Source of the DNA: Myxococcaceae bacterium
GTDB lineage: Bacteria; Myxococcota; Myxococcia; Myxococcales; Myxococcaceae
Direction of reading: 5' to 3'
DNA: 64,000 nt
NCBI GenBank assembly: GCA_016793095.1
Contig: JAEUJQ010000046.1
Location: 62,001-126,000, forward strand
Shown: positions 9,324 through 17,827 of the stretch, one piece after another
Layout: the number at the start of each line of letters is the position of its first letter
How positions within the stretch are numbered: position 1 is the stretch's first letter
Position numbers and translations under genes: made by a program
Notes under the pieces: generated by a model
Told to the model about the DNA's origin: nothing
The model's input: the letters and a program-made list of their open reading frames with translations, nothing else
Database searches by the model: none

Positions 9324-10796
9324 CTACAGCTTGCCAAGTCCCTCGAGGTACCGATCGATCTCTGCCAGATCGACCCCCGCGCGGGGCTTCGACGAAGCGG
9401 CCGGTCCGGTGTTCTCGTCCGTCGCCGCCTCCACCGGAGTGCCCGGGACGACGGGCAGGGACGCCGGGTCTGGCGGACTGGCAGGCGGCGGTGGCGGGGG
9501 ACCCTCCGCCTCAGCGACCACGGGCGGCACAGGCGGCGGGGCAGCCGATGCCTGAGGGGTGGTGGGGCGCTCGGTGGACCGGGCCGTCACACCCGAAGGT
9601 GACGAGCGCACGGGCGCGAGCCCCGAGGGGCTCGACCTGACCGGGGCGACGAGGCTCGACGGGCTCTTCGGGACGATGGACTGCATGTTGGGCGCCGGCT
9701 GCGCGGTGGGAGCTGGTTGGATGCCGGAACCCGATGAGCTGATCGGCCGGGCCACGGCCGCCGGAGACACGACCGGCACGGCCCCGCCCTGGATCGTGGC
9801 CGTCACCTGCATGCCCTCGTCGCCCGCGAGGTCGGGATCCCGCCGCACCGCGCTGGGGATTCCCGGCGCAGGCTGGAAAGCGGGCGGTGCGGCCGTCGGC
9901 GCCGCTTCGATGGGCGCACCCGGGGGCGCGACCGCCGGGGCCTGCTCCGCGCTTGCCGCGGGTTGGGGAGCTGCTCCGCGGCCCGCCTCGAGTCCCAGGT
10001 TGTCGGCGATCTGCTCGATCAACCCTGCCCGGATCTCCTGGCTTCGGGCGAGGAACGCCTCGAACAGCGCGTTGTCGCACAGGGTGTTGATCACCCGCGG
10101 CGTGCCGGCAGCGCGCCGGTGAACGGCCTCCATCGCGTCGGGCATGAACGGCGACCGCGCACTGCCCGCCAGCCGCATGCGGTGCTTGATGTACGCCTCC
10201 GTCGAGTCCTGGTTGAACGGCTCGAGCCGGTACCGCATGGCGACCCGCTGCGCGAGGGGCGGGTCGAGCTTCAGGTTCTTCTCGATCTCGGGCAGGCCGA
10301 AGAAGACGAAGCTGATGAGCTTCCGCTCGGGGACCTCGAGGTTCAGCAGCCCACGAAACTCCTCCATCAGCTCGCGCGTCTCGAGCATCTGGGCTTCGTC
10401 GATCAGCACGACCGCCTTGCGCCCCTGCTCGTAGATCTGCAGCAACCGCTGGTAGAGCTGCGAGAGCAGCGCCAGCTTCTCCTGCGCGGGGTTCTCGACA
10501 CCGAGCTGCAGCGCGATGCGGCGGACGATCCAGCTCGCGGTGATGCCCGAGTGGATGATGACGAGCAGCGCGGCCTCGTACTCCTCCTCAGGCAGCGAAT
10601 CGAGCATGCGGCGCGCGAGCGTCGTCTTCCCCGCGCCGATGTCGCCCACCAGCACCGCGAGCCCCTTCATCGAGCTCACCGCGTAGAGCAGTCGGGTGAG
10701 GGCCTGCTGGTGCTGAGGAGCGTTGAAGTAGAAGCGGCTGACGGGGGCGTTGCTGAACGGCTCGGCGGTCAGCCCGAAGAAGTCGAGGTAGCTCAT
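9324..10796 (-). CDS. ExeA/GspA-like AAA ATPase with proline-rich tail
   Basis: The 490-residue protein opens with the ExeA-type start YLDFFGLTAEPFSNAP. It has Walker A GDIGAGKTT at residues 51-59 and Walker B VVLIDEAQ at about 129-136, then a sensor region and winged segment to about residue 270. This is the AAA domain of ExeA/GspA ATPases, which in type II secretion help pass the secretin through peptidoglycan. No ExeB partner or peptidoglycan-binding domain is visible. Residues 275-465 are instead Pro/Ala/Ser-rich low complexity, including a run of six prolines, and a short helix ends the protein (AEIDRYLEGLGKL). It starts 12 bases after the TPR gene. A role in envelope machine assembly, possibly for PilQ or the Omp85/TamB system, is plausible but unproven. 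Confidence 0.82.
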   Translation of the reverse strand: MSYLDFFGLTAEPFSNAPVSRFYFNAPQHQQALTRLLYAVSSMKGLAVLVGDIGAGKTTLARRMLDSLPEEEYEAALLVIIHSGITASWIVRRIALQLGVENPAQEKLALLSQLYQRLLQIYEQGRKAVVLIDEAQMLETRELMEEFRGLLNLEVPERKLISFVFFGLPEIEKNLKLDPPLAQRVAMRYRLEPFNQDSTEAYIKHRMRLAGSARSPFMPDAMEAVHRRAAGTPRVINTLCDNALFEAFLARSQEIRAGLIEQIADNLGLEAGRGAAPQPAASAEQAPAVAPPGAPIEAAPTAAPPAFQPAPGIPSAVRRDPDLAGDEGMQVTATIQGGAVPVVSPAAVARPISSSGSGIQPAPTAQPAPNMQSIVPKSPSSLVAPVRSSPSGLAPVRSSPSGVTARSTERPTTPQASAAPPPVPPVVAEAEGPPPPPPASPPDPASLPVVPGTPVEAATDENTGPAASSKPRAGVDLAEIDRYLEGLGKL

Positions 10797-10808
10797 CGGC
10801 GTCTCACC

Positions 10809-13800
10809 TCAGACGTACCCCACCTTGCGCGACGGCGACCCCGACGGGCCGCCCTTCCTGGGCGGAGGCGCTCCACCGCCGGGCGGTTCGGGATCGTCCT
10901 CGGGCACCGCGATGGCAGAGAGTCGATCGACCATCGCGCCGACCTCGCGGTACGAGGGATCGCTCGCCTGGACCCGCAGGTACTGCGCGAGCGCCCGGCC
11001 GGCCTGCCCTGCGCCCTCGTACGCGCCTGCGAGCTCGAAGCGGGTCGCCTTCTCCACCTCTCCCGTCGCGTGCTCGCTGGTGAGCGCCTGGAGGAACGAG
11101 TCGACGGCCATGGGGAAGTCGCCCTTCATCACCTGCAGCAGGCCCGCCATCGTGAGGCAGTCGATCTCCTTCTTCTTCCCGACGCACCCCTTGCGGGCGA
11201 TGGTGAACTCGCTGATCGCGTCGTCCACCAGCCCCATCTCCTTGTAGGCGATGCCGAGGTCGTAGTGGGTGTCGACGTCTTCGGGCTTCACCACCTTCTC
11301 GAGGCCCTTCTTGAACTCGGCGAACACCTCCTCGACCGAGACCTGGTAGTCGTCGTCGCCACCGACTGCAGGGGCAGGCTCGGCCTCACCGCCGAAGTCA
11401 CCGAGCTCATCCGCGAGCTCCTGCGCGAGATCGAAGGCGTCCTTCGACTCGCCGTTGGGCGGCACGGCGGGCGCTGCGCTGAGCGTCTCGGGTTCGCCGG
11501 GCTCGGCAGGAGGTGGCGCCCCGCCCTGCTGCGCGGCGTCCACGTGGGCGAGGAGCTGGGCGGCGCGCTGGTGATCGGGGTAGGCGATCAGCACCGTCTC
11601 GAGGATCTCGCGCGCCTCGTCGTAGAGGCCCTGCTCGACGAAGAAGGTCGCCTCGTCACACTCCTCCGAAGCCGGCTCCTCAGCGGGCGGCGCCTCGATG
11701 GGCTCCTCCGCCGCGGGCGGCTGAGGCGCGAAGTCCTCGTCCATCGTGGCCGACGGGCCCGTCAGCGGCGCCGGCGCCTCTTCCACCTCGAGCGGGGCCT
11801 GGAGCGCCTTGACCGCCCCCGAGCGATAGCCCGACGCCGTCTTCAACATCGACGGGTCGATCGCCTTCATCGCGCGGGTCGGCGCTTCGTGCTCGTCGTC
11901 TCCCAGCGCGGGCGGCTCGAACGGCGACTCGAAGGTCGGCTCGGGCTCAGGGGGAACGAAGGCCTGGTGCTGGCTCGTCGAGAGCGCGGCCTGCGGCACG
12001 TACGCGGGGGCCTGGCGGGTCGCGGCGCTCGCGGGCTCGGCGGGCGCCTGCACCTTGATGCCCGTGCCGTGCGTCGGGACGTCTTGATCGAAGTCGCTCT
12101 CGCGCTCGAGCGGCTCGGCGGTGGCGGCCTCGAACTCGCCCGTCCGCGGCTCCTCCTCCAGCGACATGGTGCTGGTCGGCGGCTCGAAGGCCTCATCGTC
12201 CGCCACGACCGGCTCGGCCTCTGGGTAGGCGTCACCCACGGGAGGGGGCTCGACCTCGACGGCGGCGGCCAGCGCGGCGTCGTCGGGCGCGATCGCCATG
12301 TCGTCGGGCACGTACTCGGGCGCCTCGATGGCCTCCTCGGACGAGATGGCGACCTCGGCGCTGATCGGCTCTTCGACCGGCTCGTCGGCGACGATCACCT
12401 CGTCATCGCTCGAGTCGACGAGAATGGCGTCCTCCGCCACCTCGGCTTGCGGCGTGTGCTCCGCGACCGCGGCCGTTCCGCCCTCGAGCCGCAGCGCCTG
12501 AAGGAAGACCGGCACCTCGGGGTGTCCCGGGTTCTGCTGCAGAATCGACGCGAGGAAGGGCTGGGCGCGCGGCCGATCGCCGAGGCGCGTGTGGAGGCGC
12601 AGCACGTTGAGCAGCTGCTCCGCTGCCTGGGCGTGGTTGTTCGAGGCGACGTAGATCGCGTAGGCCTTCTCGTGCGCGTCGATGTTCTCGGGCTCGACGG
12701 CGAACACCTTGCGCAGGTGCTCGAGCGCTTTGTCGTGCAGGCCGTACTTCACGTAGACGTCGGTCTCGGTAAGCAGCTTGCCGAGCGAGTCGCTGCGGGG
12801 CTTCGCCTGCGGCGCGGGCGGCTGAAAGGCGGCCTGCTGCCCTGTCTGCCCCGTCCGAGGCGCCGGCACATGGGCTGGCGCTGCCTGCGTCGCGGCCTGG
12901 GCCGGCTGAAAGGGCTGCTGCACGCCGGTGGTGCCCGTGCGCTGCGGAGCGACCGGCATGGGCGGCGCAGGCGCTTCGGGCTCGGCTGGGCCCGACCGGG
13001 CCAGCACGTCGGGATCATTCGGATCGAGCTGCGCGACCTGCGCCCACGTGTTCTCGGACTCCTGCGTCTGGCCGCGCTCGGCGTAGGCCCGCGCGAGCTC
13101 CTTGTAGACGCTGATGGTCTTCGACGTCTGCCCGAGACCCTGGAACGCCACGCCCAGCAGGCGCAGCGTGTCGATATCGCGCGGGTTCGCCTTGAAGCAG
13201 ACCTGCAGCTTGGCGAGCGCGCGCTTCTGATCGTTCCTCGACAGGTACGTCTCGGCGAGCTCGCGCGCGAGGTTGAGGTCGTCAGGGGTGAGCGCGCTGA
13301 TCTTCTCGGCGACGCGCAGGTAGTCGTCGGTGCGGTTCTGCCGCTTCAGGTGCTCGGCGGCCCGCTGCAGCTCGGCGGTCGCCTCGTCGTTCATCCGCTC
13401 GCGGATGTAGAGATCGGCGAGCTTCACCCTCGACTGCACGTTGTCAGGGTCGAGGTCGACCATCTTCCGCAAGACGTCGAGCGACTTCTTCACGTCGCCC
13501 TGCTTGTCGTAGTGGTTGGCGACGATCTGGTAGTACGCCATCGCCTCGCCCATCAGCTGCAGCTGCTGGTGCAGCTCGGCGAGCTGAATGTTGATGTCGA
13601 CGAGGCTCGGGTCGAGCTTCAACACCTGCTTGTACTGAGCGACCGCCTTGAGGAAGAAGCCGTCTTTCGCGTAGCTCTCGGCCACCTTCATGATGAAGGC
13701 GGCGGCCTGCACGTTGTCGTTCTTCTTCTGGTACAGCTCCCCCATCTTCTGGAGGATCCGGACGTCTTTCGGATCCACCTCCAGGACCTTCTGGTACTCC

Positions 13801-13871
13801 TTGATCGCTTTGTCGTAGGCCCCTTTGGCAACGAGCTTGCCAGCGGCCTCGATGATCTTGTTCTTGTCCAA
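10809..13871 (-). CDS. large TPR-repeat protein with acidic low-complexity middle
   Basis: The protein has 1020 residues and no signal peptide (MDKNKIIEAAGKLVAKGAYD). Residues 1-290 hold about eight tetratricopeptide repeats (for example AIKEYQKVLEVDPKD and ALAKLQVCFKANPRD). A second TPR patch lies near 350-440, and a last group at about 860-980 (VDTHYDLGIAYKEMGLVDD). Between them, residues 450-800 are strongly acidic and rich in Glu, Ala and Pro, typical of disordered linkers. TPR units mediate protein-protein contacts, so this looks like a cytoplasmic scaffold. Myxobacteria use TPR proteins in gliding and pilus biogenesis, but I cannot name this one. It is followed after 12 bases by the ExeA-like ATPase, and the two probably work together. 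Confidence 0.8.
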   Translation of the reverse strand: MDKNKIIEAAGKLVAKGAYDKAIKEYQKVLEVDPKDVRILQKMGELYQKKNDNVQAAAFIMKVAESYAKDGFFLKAVAQYKQVLKLDPSLVDINIQLAELHQQLQLMGEAMAYYQIVANHYDKQGDVKKSLDVLRKMVDLDPDNVQSRVKLADLYIRERMNDEATAELQRAAEHLKRQNRTDDYLRVAEKISALTPDDLNLARELAETYLSRNDQKRALAKLQVCFKANPRDIDTLRLLGVAFQGLGQTSKTISVYKELARAYAERGQTQESENTWAQVAQLDPNDPDVLARSGPAEPEAPAPPMPVAPQRTGTTGVQQPFQPAQAATQAAPAHVPAPRTGQTGQQAAFQPPAPQAKPRSDSLGKLLTETDVYVKYGLHDKALEHLRKVFAVEPENIDAHEKAYAIYVASNNHAQAAEQLLNVLRLHTRLGDRPRAQPFLASILQQNPGHPEVPVFLQALRLEGGTAAVAEHTPQAEVAEDAILVDSSDDEVIVADEPVEEPISAEVAISSEEAIEAPEYVPDDMAIAPDDAALAAAVEVEPPPVGDAYPEAEPVVADDEAFEPPTSTMSLEEEPRTGEFEAATAEPLERESDFDQDVPTHGTGIKVQAPAEPASAATRQAPAYVPQAALSTSQHQAFVPPEPEPTFESPFEPPALGDDEHEAPTRAMKAIDPSMLKTASGYRSGAVKALQAPLEVEEAPAPLTGPSATMDEDFAPQPPAAEEPIEAPPAEEPASEECDEATFFVEQGLYDEAREILETVLIAYPDHQRAAQLLAHVDAAQQGGAPPPAEPGEPETLSAAPAVPPNGESKDAFDLAQELADELGDFGGEAEPAPAVGGDDDYQVSVEEVFAEFKKGLEKVVKPEDVDTHYDLGIAYKEMGLVDDAISEFTIARKGCVGKKKEIDCLTMAGLLQVMKGDFPMAVDSFLQALTSEHATGEVEKATRFELAGAYEGAGQAGRALAQYLRVQASDPSYREVGAMVDRLSAIAVPEDDPEPPGGGAPPPRKGGPSGSPSRKVGYV

Positions 13872-13959
13872 GAACGCCTGGGGGAACCGGGTTTCGCGAA
13901 GAAAAACAACAGACTAAGGAACAGAAACGTACCAGAGCCCGGCGAACCCTCCAAGAAGC

Positions 13960-15345
13960 TTACGGGGTGTCTTCGATGGCCCGTTTCAGTCGCGCGGTAC
14001 CCGCCTCCGACGCCTGCATGTGCTCGACGAAGCGGGTGTCGTAGGCCCCCTGAAGGAAGGCGTCTTCGTCGAGGGCGGCGCGATGGAAGGGGATGTTGGT
14101 GCGGATGCCCTGCACCACGTACTCGGCCAGCGCGCGCTTCATGCGGCGAATCGCGGTGGGTCGGTCTTCAGCGGTGACGATCAGCTTCGCCACCAGCGAG
14201 TCGTAGTGGGGCTGCACCACGTAGTTCTCGTAGGCCGCCGAATCGACGCGCACGCCCAGCCCGCCCGGGGCGCTGTAGGCGGTGATCTTCCCCGGCCACG
14301 GGGCGAAGGTGACGGGATCCTCGGCGTTGACGCGGCACTCGATGGCGGCCCCCTTCATCGAGATCTGCTCCTGGGTGAAGGGCAGCTTCTCGCCCGCCGC
14401 GAGGAGGATCTGGGTGCGGAGCAGATCGACGCCCGTCACCTGCTCGGTGACCGGGTGCTCCACCTGAATGCGCGTGTTCATCTCCATGAAGTAGAAGCGG
14501 CGCTGCTCGTCCATGAGGAACTCGATGGTCCCCACGTTCGAGTAGTTGATGCGCTTCATGGCCTCGACCGACACGCGGCCCATCTCGGCGCGCAGCTCAG
14601 GGCTCACACCCGGCGAGGGGCTCTCCTCGATCAGCTTCTGGTGGCGGCGCTGCACCGAGCACTCGCGCTCGCCGAGGTGAACGACGTTGCCGTGGGTGTC
14701 AGCGACGATCTGGATCTCGATGTGCCGCGGCTGCTCGACGTAGCGCTCGAGGTACATGTCGCCGTTCGAGAACGCTGCGACCGCCTCGGCCGACGCCGTC
14801 GCGAACGCCTGGGCGATGGCCTTCGGATCACGCACGATCTTCATGCCGCGCCCACCACCGCCGGCCGCGGCCTTGAGGATGACCGGGAACCCGATCTCGT
14901 TGGCGACCTCCACGGCCTCGTCGGCGCTCTTCAAGACCCCGGCTGAGCCCGGCAGCAGCGGCAGGCCGGCTTCGCGGGCCGCCTCCTTCGCGCGCACCTT
15001 GTTGCCCATCAGCCGGATCACGTCGGGCCGCGGGCCGATGAAGCCGATCTTGCACTTCGCGCACACCTCGGCGAACTCGGCGTTCTCCGAGAGGAAGCCG
15101 TAGCCCGGGTGAATCGCGTCGGCGCGGGTGATCTCCGCCGCCGAGAGCAGCGCAGGCACGTTGAGGTAGCTCTCCCGCGACGGCGGGGGGCCGATGCAGA
15201 CCGCCTCGTCGGCGAAGCGCACGTGCAGCGCGTTCGCGTCGGCGGTCGAGTGCACCGCCACCGTCGAGATGCCGAGCTCGCGGCACGCGCGGATGATTCG
15301 CAGCGCGATCTCGCCCCGGTTCGCGATGAGGACCTTCTTGAACAC
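13960..15345 (-). CDS. accC: acetyl-CoA carboxylase, biotin carboxylase subunit
   Basis: The 461-residue protein is the usual length for AccC. It begins [18 protein letters not shown], the canonical N-terminus. It carries the ATP-grasp glycine loop [13 protein letters not shown], the substrate block [16 protein letters not shown] and the catalytic segment [18 protein letters not shown]. It carboxylates biotin on AccB with bicarbonate and ATP, the first step of malonyl-CoA synthesis. It is downstream of accB on the same strand across an 80-base gap that contains a strong hairpin at 15375-15405. The ATG is preceded by a GGAGG-type site (complement of cctcc, 15352-15356). I see no anomaly. Confidence 0.97.
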   Translation of the reverse strand: MFKKVLIANRGEIALRIIRACRELGISTVAVHSTADANALHVRFADEAVCIGPPPSRESYLNVPALLSAAEITRADAIHPGYGFLSENAEFAEVCAKCKIGFIGPRPDVIRLMGNKVRAKEAAREAGLPLLPGSAGVLKSADEAVEVANEIGFPVILKAAAGGGGRGMKIVRDPKAIAQAFATASAEAVAAFSNGDMYLERYVEQPRHIEIQIVADTHGNVVHLGERECSVQRRHQKLIEESPSPGVSPELRAEMGRVSVEAMKRINYSNVGTIEFLMDEQRRFYFMEMNTRIQVEHPVTEQVTGVDLLRTQILLAAGEKLPFTQEQISMKGAAIECRVNAEDPVTFAPWPGKITAYSAPGGLGVRVDSAAYENYVVQPHYDSLVAKLIVTAEDRPTAIRRMKRALAEYVVQGIRTNIPFHRAALDEDAFLQGAYDTRFVEHMQASEAGTARLKRAIEDTP

Positions 15346-15374
15346 TGGCTACCTCCTGAAGATGTCGCACGGCA

Positions 15375-15405
15375 GGGCGCCCGGAGCGGCTTCGCTCCCG
15401 CGCCC
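15375..15405 (-). other. intercistronic hairpin between accB and accC
   Basis: GGGCGC (15375-15380) pairs with GCGCCC (15400-15405), and GGAGCG (15383-15388) pairs with CGCTCC (15393-15398). The two perfect 6-bp stems share a four-base loop and a small internal loop. There is no U-tract, so it is not a classic intrinsic terminator. In the accB-accC transcript it could set mRNA processing, stability or the AccB:AccC ratio; that role is inference. Confidence 0.5.
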
Positions 15406-15425
15406 TCGGGCACCAGGCCTGGCGC

Positions 15426-15989
<564 letters not shown>

Positions 15990-16007
15990 GGTTGGTGGAG
16001 TTCCGGA

Positions 16008-16583
16008 TCAGGCGGTGGCGGTGCGCGTGAGGTACTTGCCGTCACGCGTGTCGATCTTCAGCACGTCGCCTTCGTTGATGAAGAGGGGCACGTTGACGAC
16101 GTAGCCGGACTCGAGGGTGGCGGGCTTCGAAGCGCCCGAGACCGTGTCGCCACGCACGCCGGGGTCGCACTTCGTCACCTTGAGCTCCACCGAGTTGGGG
16201 AGCGTGAGGCCGATCGCCTTGCCGTTGAAGAAGAGCACCTGGCAGGGCAGGTTCTCTTTCAGGTAGTTCTTCGACTCGCCGATCACCTTCTCGGTCACGA
16301 AGGTCTGCTCGAACGTCTTGTTCTCCATGAAGTGGTACTCGTCGCCCTGCGAGTAGAGGAACTGCATGTCCTTCTCTTCGATGTCGGGGCGGCCCACCTT
16401 GTCGCCGCTCTTGAAGTTCTTCTCGAGCTGCCGGCCAGACATCAGGCTGCGGTAGACGGTGCGGACGAAGGCCGAGCCTTTGCCCGGCTTGACGTGCTGA
16501 AACTCAACGATCTCGAACGGTTCTCCGTCGATCTCGATCTTGAGCCCCTTGCGGAACTCGGACGTGTCGATCACTCCAGCCAT
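16008..16583 (-). CDS. efp: translation elongation factor P
   Basis: The 191-residue protein has the full three-domain EF-P pattern: MAGVIDTSEFRKGLKIEIDG at the N-terminus and EFQHVKPGKGSAFVRT around the tip loop. The C-terminal OB fold carries the signature around ATLESGYVVNVPLFINEGD. The modifiable residue is Lys35 in PGKG, the type beta-lysylated by EpmA/EpmB in many bacteria; no modification genes are nearby. EF-P relieves ribosome stalling at polyproline runs. I chose the ATG at 16583 over upstream in-frame codons because homology begins exactly there. Several proteins encoded close by contain proline runs. Confidence 0.96.
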   Translation of the reverse strand: MAGVIDTSEFRKGLKIEIDGEPFEIVEFQHVKPGKGSAFVRTVYRSLMSGRQLEKNFKSGDKVGRPDIEEKDMQFLYSQGDEYHFMENKTFEQTFVTEKVIGESKNYLKENLPCQVLFFNGKAIGLTLPNSVELKVTKCDPGVRGDTVSGASKPATLESGYVVNVPLFINEGDVLKIDTRDGKYLTRTATA

Positions 16584-16671
16584 GTGTGCCTCAGGGTGAA
16601 AAGGTGGCGCGCTCTTACCGCCACCCGTGTACCCGGGCAACAAGGGAAGGAGCCGGCGCTTGCGCGGCCGG

Positions 16672-17040
16672 TCAGAGGTCCTTCGCCACCTTCGGCGCGC
16701 TGATGCGCAGCACGTAGCGCGCCTTGCCGTAGTTGCCAGTGGGCAACAGGCCCAGCACCAGGAAGTAGTCCTGGTTCACCATGCGCAACAGCGTGATCAC
16801 CTTCTCGGAGTTGATCGACAGCTCGGCGACCTTCCCCGTCTTGAGCGTCTCGGCGGTGTTCTTCGCCTGGGACATCAGGTTCGCGAACTCGACCCAGGCC
16901 GCCTGGAGATCGAGCGCGACGCCAGACTCCGGCATGTCCCTCGGCTGGGTCTCGACCGCGATGCCGTCGAAGCCCATCACGCTGCACGCGATGGCGCCGT
17001 CGACGCTGTCCAGAATCGTCTTGAGGGTCTCGGAGAACAT
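16672..17040 (-). CDS. roadblock/LC7-domain protein (MglB-like fold)
   Basis: This 122-residue protein is a single roadblock/LC7 domain. It opens MFSETLKTILDSVDGAIACSV and has the GFDGIAVE turn, a long central amphipathic helix (LQAAWVEFANLMSQ) and the closing strands VITLLRMVNQDYFLVLGL. The family includes MglB, the GTPase-activating partner of the polarity GTPase MglA in myxobacteria. Here no Ras-like GTPase gene is adjacent. The start overlaps the stop of the upstream lipoprotein gene as TGATG, so it is probably translated from the pilQ operon mRNA. It may act as a dimeric platform or GTPase regulator for the pilus machine. It is followed by an 88-base gap before efp. The family call is confident; the role is open. 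Confidence 0.78.
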   Translation of the reverse strand: MFSETLKTILDSVDGAIACSVMGFDGIAVETQPRDMPESGVALDLQAAWVEFANLMSQAKNTAETLKTGKVAELSINSEKVITLLRMVNQDYFLVLGLLPTGNYGKARYVLRISAPKVAKDL

Positions 17041-17816
17041 CAGGGCAGAACGTCGCAGCCCAGCCGGCCGAAGTCGAGCGCAGGATTGCCGGTGCCGTCG
17101 AGGTTGTTGCAGCAGAAGTTGCTGCCGATCCGTTTCCCGAGCCCGACGAAGTTGCACGACAGGGCCCGATCGGCCGGCGAGTATCGCTCGAGCCGCGGGT
17201 CGGCCGGCGAGGTGCAGTTCACCTCGGACTTGACCAGGTTCATCGGAAAGCTCACCGGGTCGGTGCGGAACTCAGCGCCGCTCATCATCGTCCCTTGCAG
17301 CTCGAAGGTGCTCACGAACTGATACGGCGGGTCGGTGTTGCTGGGGCTGAGCCTGGCCAGCTGGTCGCGAACGTTCTTGCCGAACAGGGGGATCACCAGC
17401 TGGACCTTGGTGTTCTCCCTCGTGATCGGCGTCACCAGCGGAATGGTGTCGGTCATGGTGGCCGTGATGCCGGGAATGGCCGGTCGTGAGGAGTAACGCA
17501 GCAGGATGCGTTGGACCATCAGCCGCTCGCGAGCATCGGGGTTGAGGCGCCTGTTGTCGGACAGCACCACGCCCGGTTGGGACTGGTTCGAGAAGAAGTC
17601 GGCCAGGCCCCCCAGCGCCGCCACCACCTCGAAGTCGGGGGTGGCCGCGACGTCGATGAGATCGAGTCGCGTGATGATGGCCGTCTCCTCCATCGCCAAC
17701 CCACAGCCGTTCGCGGTCTGAATGATCGGTCGCAGCTTCTCGACGTAGATGGGCCCGACGCCCGGCGTGCAACCAGCGGCCAGCAGACCCGCGATGATCA
17801 GGGCAGAGGTTCTCAT
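17040..17816 (-). CDS. cysteine-rich lipoprotein following pilQ, unknown function
   Basis: The 258-residue protein has a type II signal peptide, MRTSALIIAGLLAAGC, with lipobox LAAGC. The mature part has no domain I can name. It contains a segment VQLVIPLFGKNVRDQLARL and a C-terminal cysteine-rich tail (CNFVGLGKRIGSNFCCNNL, then GCDVLP). I chose the ATG at 17816 because AAAGG sits seven bases upstream; a GTG at 17831 would overlap the pilQ stop. It lies directly after pilQ and overlaps the roadblock gene by one base. Position and lipidation make it a candidate secretin-associated outer-membrane lipoprotein, for example a pilotin or pilus-base accessory protein. This is inference. Confidence 0.75.
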   Translation of the reverse strand: MRTSALIIAGLLAAGCTPGVGPIYVEKLRPIIQTANGCGLAMEETAIITRLDLIDVAATPDFEVVAALGGLADFFSNQSQPGVVLSDNRRLNPDARERLMVQRILLRYSSRPAIPGITATMTDTIPLVTPITRENTKVQLVIPLFGKNVRDQLARLSPSNTDPPYQFVSTFELQGTMMSGAEFRTDPVSFPMNLVKSEVNCTSPADPRLERYSPADRALSCNFVGLGKRIGSNFCCNNLDGTGNPALDFGRLGCDVLP

Positions 17817-17827
17817 GATGGTGCCTT

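Noticed and set aside
9963-14177. Plus-strand frame of about 1404 codons opposite the ExeA-like and TPR genes
   Set aside because: Same artefact: composition is that of antisense of a GC-rich gene and no motif or start signal supports it.
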